Positions 1 to 6,715 of a stretch of DNA of 12,307 bases are shown here, in pieces (the first letter of the stretch is position 1; every line of letters starts with the position of its first letter). The position numbers were made by a program, and so were the translations under genes. The notes beneath the pieces are model-generated. The model did no database searches, was not told the origin of the DNA, and saw only the letters and a list, made by a program, of their open reading frames with translations. This stretch comes from Pedobacter sp. UBA1951 (GTDB taxonomy: Bacteria; Bacteroidota; Bacteroidia; Sphingobacteriales; Sphingobacteriaceae): positions 1 through 12,307 of the forward strand of contig DDEP01000031.1 in assembly GCA_002336465.1 (NCBI GenBank), read 5' to 3'.

Positions 1-100
1 GTCTATTCGATGTCCCGACCTGCCCTTCTTCTCTCTGGTTTTCAATCTTTCTTTTTTCTTGCCGAACTCCGTCCGGCAACCCCTTAATCGTTTGGGACTG
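1..100 (-). other. Transcribed leader downstream of three promoters (putative rRNA operon leader)
   Basis: This stretch lies just downstream, in minus-strand sense, of the innermost of three strong promoters and has no plausible reading frame. It contains a dyad, TTGCCG and CGGCAA around a 9-nt loop at about 59-79, and the 9-mer TCCCGACCT at 13-21, which recurs at 181-189 in the leader of the next promoter. A non-coding, structured leader behind tandem consensus promoters is typical of a Bacteroidota rRNA operon, so I infer that the 16S gene begins left of position 1. No rRNA sequence is visible, so the identity of the transcript is an inference; a highly expressed tRNA or other stable RNA unit is the alternative. 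Confidence 0.5.
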
Positions 101-131
101 CAAAGGTAGGAAACTTTTTTAATCCTGCAAA
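101..131 (-). promoter_or_regulatory. Promoter P1, TTTG-N19-TACCTTTG
   Basis: On the minus strand a -33 element TTTG (128-131) is separated by exactly 19 nt from a -7 element TACCTTTG (101-108), a full match to the Bacteroidota primary sigma consensus TAnnTTTG. An A/T-tract at 132-148 directly upstream resembles an UP-type element. It is the most downstream of three promoters firing towards the left edge. The sequence after the -7 box differs from the other two promoters, since the shared 42-bp block is absent here. Confidence 0.8.
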
Positions 132-226
132 CTTTTTTTTTATTTTTTTGGAACTTTTTCAAGCTCCTTTCTGTCTGCCTTCCCGACCTCGCTATTTCAA
201 CTCCTCCCTCCTTCGCCAACCTTTCG

Positions 227-268
227 CCCTTACCTCCGTAAGCGGAGTGCAAAGGTAGAGATCTTTTC
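227..268. repeat. 42-bp exact direct repeat, copy 1 (promoter P2 core)
   Basis: These 42 bases are identical to 385-426. In minus-strand sense the block contains 11 nt of promoter spacer, the TACCTTTG box, the presumed start site and a 5-bp hairpin with a 4-nt loop (CTCCG 234-238, CGGAG 243-247). The -33 element is outside it. Similarity continues imperfectly for about 8 bases on the low-coordinate side. Confidence 0.9.
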
Positions 269-280
269 GGTTTCTGCAAA
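250..280 (-). promoter_or_regulatory. Promoter P2, TTTG-N19-TACCTTTG
   Basis: On the minus strand TTTG (277-280), a 19-nt spacer and TACCTTTG (250-257) match the Bacteroidota consensus exactly. The -7 box and the proximal part of the spacer lie inside a 42-bp block also present at the next promoter upstream. Initiation is expected around 243-247, so the hairpin CTCCG-N4-CGGAG at 234-247 would fall at the extreme 5' end of the transcript. Confidence 0.8.
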
Positions 281-384
281 ATATTTCTGAAAATATTTCG
301 GAGTTTCTTTTCGGCGCCCCCTCTACTCTCTCCATCCCCGAAAACCCCTTCTAAAGTACCTCTCGTCAGCTCTTCAACCCTTGT

Positions 385-426
385 CCCTTACCTCCGTAAG
401 CGGAGTGCAAAGGTAGAGATCTTTTC
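385..426. repeat. 42-bp exact direct repeat, copy 2 (promoter P3 core)
   Basis: Second copy of the block at 227-268, offset by 158 bp, with identical sequence including the hairpin arms at 392-396 and 401-405. The third promoter shares only the -7 box and nearest flanks (about 99-109), so it is either an older duplicate or of independent origin. Confidence 0.9.
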
Positions 427-438
427 CCGTTTTCCAAA
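408..438 (-). promoter_or_regulatory. Promoter P3, TTTG-N19-TACCTTTG
   Basis: This is the outermost of the three minus-strand promoters: TTTG at 435-438, a 19-nt spacer, and TACCTTTG at 408-415. It carries the same -7 box, proximal spacer and initially transcribed hairpin (392-405) as P2. A dyad lies just upstream of its -33 element at 440-463. Confidence 0.8.
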
Positions 439-439
439 C

Positions 440-463
440 CATGGCGGAACTTTTTACGCCATG
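440..463. repeat. Inverted repeat upstream of promoter P3
   Basis: CATGGCG (440-446) and CGCCATG (457-463) form a perfect 7-bp dyad around a 10-nt T-rich loop. It begins 2 bp upstream of the -33 box of P3, where an activator or UP-binding factor would sit, but no run of T follows that would make it a terminator. Its role is unknown. The rest of 464-727 is AT-rich apart from a short GC-rich patch at 500-521, and I see nothing else there. Confidence 0.45.
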
Positions 464-727
464 CGGGGCATAACTGCATATGTATCAGCGAGAAAATTTT
501 GCGGACCCGCCCCCCACCGCACAAACAAATGATTAATTCTCGATTGAAAAATAGCATTTATGAGGTTTATTTTAAGTTTAAAGTTTCTATTTTCATGCTA
601 AAGCTGGCTAATAAAAACATGCAATAAAGTTATAGAGGAATATAACGCCACATCATTTTAACCATTTTTGTTTGATTTTTTTAAGTAAAGATGCGCACAA
701 AAGCCATTTTACTAAATAAATTAGCAT

Positions 728-735
728 TATATTTG
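728..735 (+). promoter_or_regulatory. -7 box TATATTTG directly before the nuclease gene
   Basis: TATATTTG fits TAnnTTTG and ends 6 nt before the ATG at 742. No TTTG lies 19-21 nt upstream; the nearest T-rich match is TTTT at 707-710 with a shorter spacer. If used, the mRNA would begin at or within a few bases of the AUG, so it would be leaderless or nearly so. The box also lies inside the 17-codon extension of the longer possible frame, which argues for the start at 742. Confidence 0.4.
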
Positions 736-741
736 TATATA

Positions 742-2121
742 ATGAACTCCAAACAGCATACATCTTTATTTGCCATTGTAGATATTGAAACTACCGGAAG
801 CTACGCTTCTGCAAACGGTATTACCGAAATTGCTATCTATATATATGATGGCAATAAGATTGTAGATGAATATCAAACACTCATTAATCCGCAGCAGGGT
901 ATTCCTTATTATATAGAAACCTTAACAGGCATTCATAATGATATGGTAAAAGATGCCCCAGTTTTTGAAGATGTAGCCTTTATTATATATGAGAAATTAA
1001 AAGATAAGGTATTTGTGGCCCATAATGTAAATTTTGACTACAACTTTGTTTCGCATCAACTCAAAACGGCTGGCTTCGATCTTAAAGCCCCTAAGTTATG
1101 TACTGTAAGGTTAGCCCGAAAATACCTGCCCGGATTTGCTTCTTATAGTTTAGGAAAATTATGCGATCATTTAGGCATTAACATTACAAGCCGTCACCGT
1201 GCTGCTGGCGATGCTAGAGCTACCGTAACCTTATTTGAACATATTATACAAAAGAGTGGATTTGACGAACTCTTCCTTTCTGCCAAATTCAAAGTAAAAG
1301 AGCAACGCTTCCCTTCTCATGTTAACAGTAAAGATCTGGAAAAGCTACCCGGTAAGCCGGGTGTCTATTTTTTTAGGGATAAAGCAGGTAAACTCATTTA
1401 TGTAGGTAAAGCAACCAATATAAGAAAACGGGTTAACAGCCATTTTATAGGCGAGAACCCCTCTGCCCGCCGTCAGAAATTCATCAATGAGATATTTCAC
1501 ATCGACTTTGAAGAAACTGGTACAGAATTAATGGCCTTGCTTAAAGAATGTCATTATATTAAACAGAACTGGCCAACCTACAATAATGCCTTAAAAAAAT
1601 ACGACCCTAAATTTGGTCTTATTGATTATATAGATAACCGGGGCTTACTTAGACTTTGTATCATTAAAATGAAAAAAGGATTAACGGCTCTCAAATATTT
1701 TCAGAATGTATATGAAAGCACAGCATATATGCTTAAATTGATTCATGAGTTCGATTTGAGCTTTTCGCTATGCAGTTTTTATGCTGAAAGCCCAGCTCGT
1801 GAAGACCAGAAAAAAATCTTAACTGAAATCGATTTTGATGATTACAATGAAAAAGCAACACATGCAGTAGAGTTTATTAAAAACGATACTGAAAGTTTTG
1901 TACTCATAGATAATGGGAGAAACCCAGAAGAATACAGTTATATATATTATAGAAACAACAGCGTATATGCTTTAGGTTTTACAGAAAAAGATAATTCTTT
2001 TAACAGCACTGATGATTTGGTCAAAAATGAAGATTTATGCCACAGTAATTATTATATGTGTAATCTGGTAAAAAACTATGCGCTAAAATTCCCTTATAAG
2101 GTGAAGAGCGTTACAGATTAA
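742..2121 (+). CDS. DnaQ-like 3'-5' exonuclease fused to a UvrC/Cho-type GIY-YIG endonuclease
   Basis: This 459-residue protein joins two nuclease domains. Residues about 9-170 are a DEDDh exonuclease like the proofreading subunit of DNA polymerase III, with D14/E16 (DIETTG), D99 (HNVNFD), and H152 and D157 (HRAAGDA). Residues about 200-283 are a GIY-YIG domain of the UvrC/Cho kind: GVY 207-209, YVG 220-222, R228 in a KATNIRKRV segment, and a conserved acidic ELMALLKE segment at 262-269 followed by IKQNWPTYN. The last 175 residues match nothing I recognise. DnaQ/Cho-like fusions are known and suggest DNA repair or processing, but the substrate is not established. The frame is open from an ATG at 691, but those 17 extra residues look unlike the family and contain a -7-like box, so I start at 742. 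No repair gene lies beside it. Confidence 0.88.
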   Translation: MNSKQHTSLFAIVDIETTGSYASANGITEIAIYIYDGNKIVDEYQTLINPQQGIPYYIETLTGIHNDMVKDAPVFEDVAFIIYEKLKDKVFVAHNVNFDYNFVSHQLKTAGFDLKAPKLCTVRLARKYLPGFASYSLGKLCDHLGINITSRHRAAGDARATVTLFEHIIQKSGFDELFLSAKFKVKEQRFPSHVNSKDLEKLPGKPGVYFFRDKAGKLIYVGKATNIRKRVNSHFIGENPSARRQKFINEIFHIDFEETGTELMALLKECHYIKQNWPTYNNALKKYDPKFGLIDYIDNRGLLRLCIIKMKKGLTALKYFQNVYESTAYMLKLIHEFDLSFSLCSFYAESPAREDQKKILTEIDFDDYNEKATHAVEFIKNDTESFVLIDNGRNPEEYSYIYYRNNSVYALGFTEKDNSFNSTDDLVKNEDLCHSNYYMCNLVKNYALKFPYKVKSVTD

Positions 2122-2125
2122 TGGC

Positions 2126-2671
2126 CTATTTTGCTTTTATTGGCTTAATAGAGCTAATTACGAAAGTGTATTTTCCCAGGTCATAACCTCTAAAGTCGGC
2201 CACTTGGATGTATTTTACATCAGCTCTTTTTCCCTGACGTTGCAGATTACCTTGTACAGTATAGTTTTGGCCTTTTTCTAATTGTTTAGCTTGGGTATCT
2301 GAAATAATACCGTTCACCGTAAGCTGTATATAATTAAGCAAGCTATTTAGTGGTCTTGTGCTATCGCTGTAACCTGTAAAAACAGCTACTTTAACCGGCT
2401 GACCACTTTCCACTGTATCTTTTACAGTTTCTACCTGTAAAGGCATATTCTGTAAAAAATCTGGTTCATTACTCCAATGTATAACTTCACGCTGAAATTT
2501 ATCGGTAGTTTCGGGATTAGCCTCGTTATTTTCTACCCATTTTTTATGCTGATTGATAAAATCGTTCAGTTTCTTCTCTATTACAACATTCGATTTTATT
2601 TCTTCAGTCTGCTTTTGATCACTGCAGGAAAATAAAAACATTAATAAAATCAATCCAAAAGAAACTCTCAT
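2126..2671 (-). CDS. Small lipoprotein of unknown function
   Basis: This 181-residue protein starts with a hydrophobic signal and a lipobox, LFSC with the lipidated cysteine at 16, so it should be exported and anchored as a lipoprotein. A charged segment follows (about 20-65), then a region of alternating hydrophobic and polar residues (about 75-170) that looks beta-rich and contains GQNYTVQGNLQRQGKR. I do not recognise a family. An in-frame GTG at 2677 would add two residues, but the ATG at 2671 gives a normal signal peptide (MRVSFG). Its stop is 4 bp from that of the nuclease gene on the other strand, and it lies downstream of the valS terminator, so it is probably transcribed on its own. 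No convincing promoter was seen. Confidence 0.75.
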   Translation of the reverse strand: MRVSFGLILLMFLFSCSDQKQTEEIKSNVVIEKKLNDFINQHKKWVENNEANPETTDKFQREVIHWSNEPDFLQNMPLQVETVKDTVESGQPVKVAVFTGYSDSTRPLNSLLNYIQLTVNGIISDTQAKQLEKGQNYTVQGNLQRQGKRADVKYIQVADFRGYDLGKYTFVISSIKPIKAK

Positions 2672-2740
2672 AATCACTATAATAAAAGGTTATATGGCTA
2701 AAATAAGATTTATTTCAGAATATCTTATTCTTCAAAGCAT

Positions 2741-2772
2741 AAAAAAGCCATCCAGTTTTAATCTGGATGGCT
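2741..2772 (-). terminator. Intrinsic terminator of valS
   Basis: A perfect 10-bp stem (AGCCATCCAG 2746-2755 with CTGGATGGCT 2763-2772, 7-nt loop) is followed on the minus strand by a run of six T (2740-2745 complement). It lies 24 bp after the valS stop and should separate valS from the lipoprotein gene. Confidence 0.9.
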
Positions 2773-2795
2773 CTTATTTATTTAACGAATAGCTA

Positions 2796-5432
2796 TTATA
2801 AAGCTGCTAAACTTTCTTTTATGGTAGCCATTTTCGATTCTGCATCTGCTTTTTTGTTTCGCTCGTTCTCCACAACATCTGCTTTAGCATTTTGCACAAA
2901 TCTTTCATTGCTTAATTTGGCATTTACTGATTTCAGGAAACCTTCTAGATATTCAAGCTCTTTGGTTAAACGTTCTTTCTCTGTATCAGCATCTATGTTT
3001 TGTGCCAAAGGAATAAAAAATTCGTCTTTACCTACCAAGAAATTAGCTGCTCCCGCTACTTTTTCAGCAACAAAAGTCACTTCGCTTATATTAGTCAGCT
3101 TACTAATTACATTTAACCATTTACTATAATCAATACCTGATTGTGCATTGATACTTAAGTTTAGTGCTTCTTTTGGTGAAATCTGGCGTGTATTTCTTAC
3201 ATTTCTGATTTCAGACACCAAAGTTTTTACCAATTCGGCTTCTTTTAACAAGTCTTCATTAGCCACACCGATAATTGGATATTCTGCTATAATGCAGCAT
3301 TCTTTTTCAGTACGTGCACCAAACAATTCGTCATGATACAATTCTTCTGTAATAAAAGGCATGAACGGATGCAACAAACGCAAGATCTGTTCAAAGAAAT
3401 GAACGGTAGCCTTTCTTGTTTCGGCATCAACAGGATGCTGATAGGCAGGTTTTACCATTTCAAGATACCATGAGCAGAAATCATCCCATACCAATTTATA
3501 AGTTGCCGTTAATGCTTCTGATAAACGGTATTGTTTAAAGTTATGTTCAATTTCGGTCAGGGCTTCATTAAAACGACTCTCAAACCAAGCTATCGTTTGT
3601 GCATTGGGGTTATCTATATTGGTATCAATCTCCCAGCCCTTAACCAAACGGAAAGCATTCCATACTTTATTGGCAAAGTTTCTTCCTTGTTCACAGTAAG
3701 CTTCATCAAACATCAAATCATTACCTGCAGGCGAAGACATTAACATCCCTACTCTAACTCCGTCGGCTCCATATTGTTCTATTAAACCAATAGGATCTGG
3801 TGAGTTACCTAGTGATTTAGACATTTTACGCCCTATTTTATCTCTTACAATACCGGTTAGATATACGTTGGTAAATGGCTTTTCCCCCATAAACTCGTGT
3901 CCGGCCATAATCATACGTGCTACCCAGAAAAATAAGATTTCAGGTGCTGTTACCAAATCATTGGTAGGATAATAATAATTGATATCCGGATTGTCAGGAT
4001 TCTTAAACCCATCAAATACAGAAATAGGCCACAACCATGATGAGAACCAAGTATCCATTACATCGTCATCTTGGCGGATATCATTAGCCGAAAAACTTAA
4101 TTCAATGCCATTGGCTTGTTTTTTAAATTCTTCATAAGCTTCTTCTCTGGTTTTGGCAACCACCCATTCATCTTTTGGGTTGTACCAAGCCGGAATACGT
4201 TGTCCCCACCATAGCTGGCGTGAAATATTCCAGTCTCTTACATTTTCCATCCAATGACGGTAAGTATTGATAAACTTATCTGGAATTAGCTTTACATCGC
4301 CGTTTACTACTGAATCTAAAGCTGGCTGAGCCAGTTCTTTCATTTTAACGAACCATTGTAGCGAAACCTTAGGCTCAATAACTGCATCAGTACGTTCAGA
4401 AAAACCCACCTGCGATTTATAGTCTTCTACCTTTTCAAGATGACCAGCTTCTTCCAGCATCTTGGCAATTTTTTTACGAGCAATAAAACGATCCTCGCCT
4501 ATTAAGATTTCGGCTTTTTCGTTTAATTTACCGTCATCATCTAAGATATCTAAAAATGGGGTAAGATCATATTTAATACCCAATTCATAATCATTAATAT
4601 CATGAGCAGGGGTAACTTTTAAACAGCCTGTACCAAATTCCATATCTACATACTCATCGGTCATCACTTCAATTTCACGACCAATTAATGGAATAGCTAC
4701 CTTTTTACCTACCAATTCTTTAAAACGTTCGTCGGCAGGATTCACAAAAACGGCCGCATCGGCCATAATGGTTTCTGGCCTTGTGGTAGCAATGGTTACA
4801 TATTTATCGGTACTACCTGCTACAAAGTACTTAATGTAATATAGTTTTTGGTTAACTTCTTTACGGATTACTTCTTCGTCAGAAATAGATGTTTTTCCAA
4901 GCGGATCCCAGTTTACCATACGGTAACCACGATAGATCCAACCTTTTTTATATAAATGGATAAAACAATCTATAACCGCTTCAGAAAGGTCTTCTTCCAT
5001 AGTAAAGCGAGTACGGTCCCAATCACAGCTAGCTCCCAGTTTTTTCAGTTGTTCAAGAATAATACCGCCGTATTTATCTTTCCATTCCCAAGCATGTTCC
5101 AAAAACTTCTCGCGGCTTAAATCGGCTTTGTTAATGCCTTGTTCTTTAAGCATAGCCACTACCTTAGCCTCTGTTGCAATAGAAGCATGGTCGGTTCCGG
5201 GTACCCAGCATGCATTTTTACCTTGCATACGAGCTTTCCTGATCAATACATCCTGTATAGTGTTGTTAAGCATGTGCCCCATGTGCAATACGCCCGTAAC
5301 ATTTGGCGGAGGTATTACAATAGTGTAAGGTTCACGTTCATCGGGTTCGGAATGAAAAAATTTATGCTCTAACCAGTAGCTATACCACTTTTCTTCGGTT
5401 TCTTTAGGATTGTATTTTGTAGTTATACTCAT
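2796..5432 (-). CDS. valS: Valine--tRNA ligase
   Basis: This 878-residue cytoplasmic class I aminoacyl-tRNA synthetase charges tRNA-Val with valine using ATP. All landmarks are present: PPPNVTG 41-47, the HIGH-type motif HMGH 50-53, GTDHA 79-83, the CP1 editing domain with TTRPET 216-221 and VTPAHDINDYE 273-283, and KMSKS 536-540. The anticodon-binding domain follows at about 620-760. The last 70 or so residues form the charged coiled-coil arm typical of ValRS, starting near NIDADTEKERL. The length is normal for the bacterial family and nothing is missing. The start MSITTKYNPKETEEKW fits the family. It is transcribed alone, divergent from the acetyltransferase gene, with its own terminator. 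Confidence 0.98.
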   Translation of the reverse strand: MSITTKYNPKETEEKWYSYWLEHKFFHSEPDEREPYTIVIPPPNVTGVLHMGHMLNNTIQDVLIRKARMQGKNACWVPGTDHASIATEAKVVAMLKEQGINKADLSREKFLEHAWEWKDKYGGIILEQLKKLGASCDWDRTRFTMEEDLSEAVIDCFIHLYKKGWIYRGYRMVNWDPLGKTSISDEEVIRKEVNQKLYYIKYFVAGSTDKYVTIATTRPETIMADAAVFVNPADERFKELVGKKVAIPLIGREIEVMTDEYVDMEFGTGCLKVTPAHDINDYELGIKYDLTPFLDILDDDGKLNEKAEILIGEDRFIARKKIAKMLEEAGHLEKVEDYKSQVGFSERTDAVIEPKVSLQWFVKMKELAQPALDSVVNGDVKLIPDKFINTYRHWMENVRDWNISRQLWWGQRIPAWYNPKDEWVVAKTREEAYEEFKKQANGIELSFSANDIRQDDDVMDTWFSSWLWPISVFDGFKNPDNPDINYYYPTNDLVTAPEILFFWVARMIMAGHEFMGEKPFTNVYLTGIVRDKIGRKMSKSLGNSPDPIGLIEQYGADGVRVGMLMSSPAGNDLMFDEAYCEQGRNFANKVWNAFRLVKGWEIDTNIDNPNAQTIAWFESRFNEALTEIEHNFKQYRLSEALTATYKLVWDDFCSWYLEMVKPAYQHPVDAETRKATVHFFEQILRLLHPFMPFITEELYHDELFGARTEKECCIIAEYPIIGVANEDLLKEAELVKTLVSEIRNVRNTRQISPKEALNLSINAQSGIDYSKWLNVISKLTNISEVTFVAEKVAGAANFLVGKDEFFIPLAQNIDADTEKERLTKELEYLEGFLKSVNAKLSNERFVQNAKADVVENERNKKADAESKMATIKESLAAL

Positions 5433-5455
5433 GTAATAAGGTATTCAAATCTTTG

Positions 5456-5463
5456 CAAAAGTA
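5456..5463 (-). promoter_or_regulatory. Probable valS -7 box, TACTTTTG
   Basis: On the minus strand TACTTTTG matches TAnnTTTG and lies 23 nt before the valS ATG, the same geometry as the hydroxylase and PhnA promoters in this window. There is no exact TTTG at the right distance; the best candidate is a TTTA near 5482-5485. Confidence 0.5.
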
Positions 5464-5508
5464 CGTTTTTAAGCACATATTTTAAAGGGTACAAAAAGGA
5501 GAAAAGTT

Positions 5509-5516
5509 TACCTTTA
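5509..5516 (+). promoter_or_regulatory. Possible -7 box, TACCTTTA, for the acetyltransferase unit
   Basis: TACCTTTA matches seven of the eight positions of the -7 motif as judged against TAnnTTTG and ends 20 nt before the ATG at 5537. No TTTG is found 19-21 nt upstream, so support rests on position and on the lack of any better candidate in the 104-bp divergent gap with valS. Confidence 0.3.
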
Positions 5517-5536
5517 CAACTGAAACCTATTACCTT

Positions 5537-6001
5537 ATGAGAATAGTTAACCAAAGTCAGTTAAGTAACACAGATAAACAGCAGGTTTTAAACTTATGGA
5601 ACAATGAATATCCCGAAAAACTTGCTTATAAGAATACAGAAGCTTTTCAAGAATATCTAAACCGTTTAAGTGAACAAAATCATTATCTACTAAAAGACGA
5701 AATAGGAAACCTACAAGGTTGGGCATTTACTTTTAAAAGGTCAGATGAGAAATGGTTTGCAATTATTATTTCTGAGCAACTCCAAGGAAAAGGAATTGGC
5801 AGAAAAATATTGAATCATCTAAAAGAAAAAGAAAGCGAATTGAATGGTTGGGTAATAGACCATCATAACGATAAAAAATTAAATGGCAATCTTTACAAAT
5901 CGCCCGTAGGATTTTATCAGAAAAATGGATTTGAGATTATTTCAGCAATAAGATTGGAGCTTGAAACCATAGCGGCCGTAAAAATAAGATGGAAACGTTA
6001 A
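5537..6001 (+). CDS. GNAT-family N-acetyltransferase
   Basis: This 154-residue protein fits the acetyl-CoA-dependent GNAT fold. The pyrophosphate-binding loop of motif A is QGKGIG at 83-88 (R/Q-x-x-G-x-G/A), preceded by the strand WFAIIIS and followed by a helix. Motif B shows as FYQKNGF at 126-132, with the usual tyrosine in the helix before it. The acceptor substrate cannot be told from sequence. The end of the gene overlaps the start of the next small gene by 13 nt, so it probably heads a three-gene unit. Its codon use is somewhat richer in A than that of valS, as is the rest of the unit. Confidence 0.88.
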   Translation: MRIVNQSQLSNTDKQQVLNLWNNEYPEKLAYKNTEAFQEYLNRLSEQNHYLLKDEIGNLQGWAFTFKRSDEKWFAIIISEQLQGKGIGRKILNHLKEKESELNGWVIDHHNDKKLNGNLYKSPVGFYQKNGFEIISAIRLELETIAAVKIRWKR

Positions 6002-6141
6002 CTGTATTTTACAAGGAAAAAGCCAAAGCCTATTTGGAAAAAGCTAAAACCTTGTTGCAATCTATGGAAGATCATGCTACAGATAATAAAAAAATCCAAG
6101 AAGAGATAGAAAACGAAAAGAAAAAGAACGGATGGTCATAA
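5989..6141 (+). CDS. 50-residue charged helical small protein
   Basis: An ATG at 5989, inside the last codons of the acetyltransferase gene and in another frame, opens a 50-codon frame ending at TAA 6139-6141. The next gene starts 6 nt later. The product begins METLTVFYKEKAKAYLEKAK and ends in ENEKKKNGWS; it is rich in Lys and Glu and predicted to be mostly helical, with no signal or membrane segment. I recognise no family. The 13-nt overlap upstream, the 6-nt gap downstream and an open frame filling the whole interval argue for a real, translationally coupled gene. The alternative is a chance frame in A-rich DNA. Confidence 0.6.
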   Translation: METLTVFYKEKAKAYLEKAKTLLQSMEDHATDNKKIQEEIENEKKKNGWS

Positions 6142-6147
6142 GAACTA

Positions 6148-6540
6148 ATGAACATAACCATAAGCAATAGATTATTGATTATTCAAAATTATCTTGAGGG
6201 TTACAATCAGTTTGATATTGAAAAAATGACTAAGGATTTTGAAGATGGAATTGTTTTTCAGAATATCAAAAATGAAGAAATTACGCTTGGCTTAGAAGGG
6301 TTAGCAGATTTTAAGCAACAGGCAGAACAAGCTTGTGCTTATTTTTCTGAGCGAAAACAAATCATCTCATCCTATATCCACCACAATAAACAGACTGAAA
6401 TTGAAATAGATTACCAAGCAGTATTAGCAATGGACTTGCCAAACGGGCTCAAAAAGGGAGATCAACTTAAGCTTAAAGGCAAGTCTGTTTTTGAGTTTTC
6501 TGAAGATGGTAAAATCATTAAATTAACAGATATTAGCTAA
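6148..6540 (+). CDS. NTF2-like (SnoaL-type) protein
   Basis: This 130-residue protein has the pattern of the NTF2-like superfamily: an N-terminal helix with YLEGYNQFDIEKM (about 15-27), a second helix around ADFKQQAEQACAYF, then strands IEIDYQAVLAMDL and LKLKGKSVFEF ending in KIIKLTDIS. The family has a cone-shaped alpha+beta fold used for small-molecule binding, isomerase-like catalysis or dimer scaffolding. No catalytic residues can be assigned with confidence, so the function is open. It is the last gene of the acetyltransferase unit. The 175 bp after it contain no clear terminator. Confidence 0.8.
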   Translation: MNITISNRLLIIQNYLEGYNQFDIEKMTKDFEDGIVFQNIKNEEITLGLEGLADFKQQAEQACAYFSERKQIISSYIHHNKQTEIEIDYQAVLAMDLPNGLKKGDQLKLKGKSVFEFSEDGKIIKLTDIS

Positions 6541-6661
6541 CATCAATAGCTTTTGAGCATTGACTAGATTTCAAGATCATTTCATAATGCTTATCGTAAA
6601 CACTTCTCTGCTTTCAACCTTGTAAGCAAAACGTTAAAAAAAGCAAAACAAGCCCATTTTC

Positions 6662-6692
6662 TTTGATTAGTGGGTAAAACCATCTAATTTAG
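6662..6692 (+). promoter_or_regulatory. Promoter of the aromatic amino acid hydroxylase, TTTG-N19-TAATTTAG
   Basis: TTTG at 6662-6665, a 19-nt spacer, and TAATTTAG at 6685-6692 (one mismatch to TAnnTTTG). The -7 box ends 23 nt before the ATG at 6716, giving a short untranslated leader. It shows that the hydroxylase has its own promoter and is not simply read through from the NTF2-like gene. Confidence 0.65.
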
Positions 6693-6715
6693 ACTCTTTA
6701 AAAAAACATGCAGAA

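Noticed and set aside
227..426. Repeat pair as the start of a CRISPR array
   Set aside because: Only two copies, 116 bp apart, each containing a full promoter -7 box; no further repeats or cas genes.
500..521. TGCGG/CCGCA dyad in the GC-rich patch
   Set aside because: A 5-bp stem with a 12-nt loop is within chance in such sequence and lacks a T-run or adjoining gene.
366..557. Minus-strand open frame of 63 codons
   Set aside because: It runs through the P3 promoter and its 42-bp repeat, has low-complexity composition and no family features; a chance frame.
2767..3129. Plus-strand open frame of 120 codons opposite valS
   Set aside because: It is antisense to the conserved C-terminal arm of valS and shows a serine/phenylalanine-rich composition typical of a shadow frame.
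5128..5372. Two overlapping plus-strand frames opposite the valS start
   Set aside because: Both mirror the HMGH and GTDHA coding region of valS and have no independent support.
6543..6561. Hairpin after the NTF2-like gene as a terminator
   Set aside because: The stem is 7 bp with a bulge and no run of T follows.
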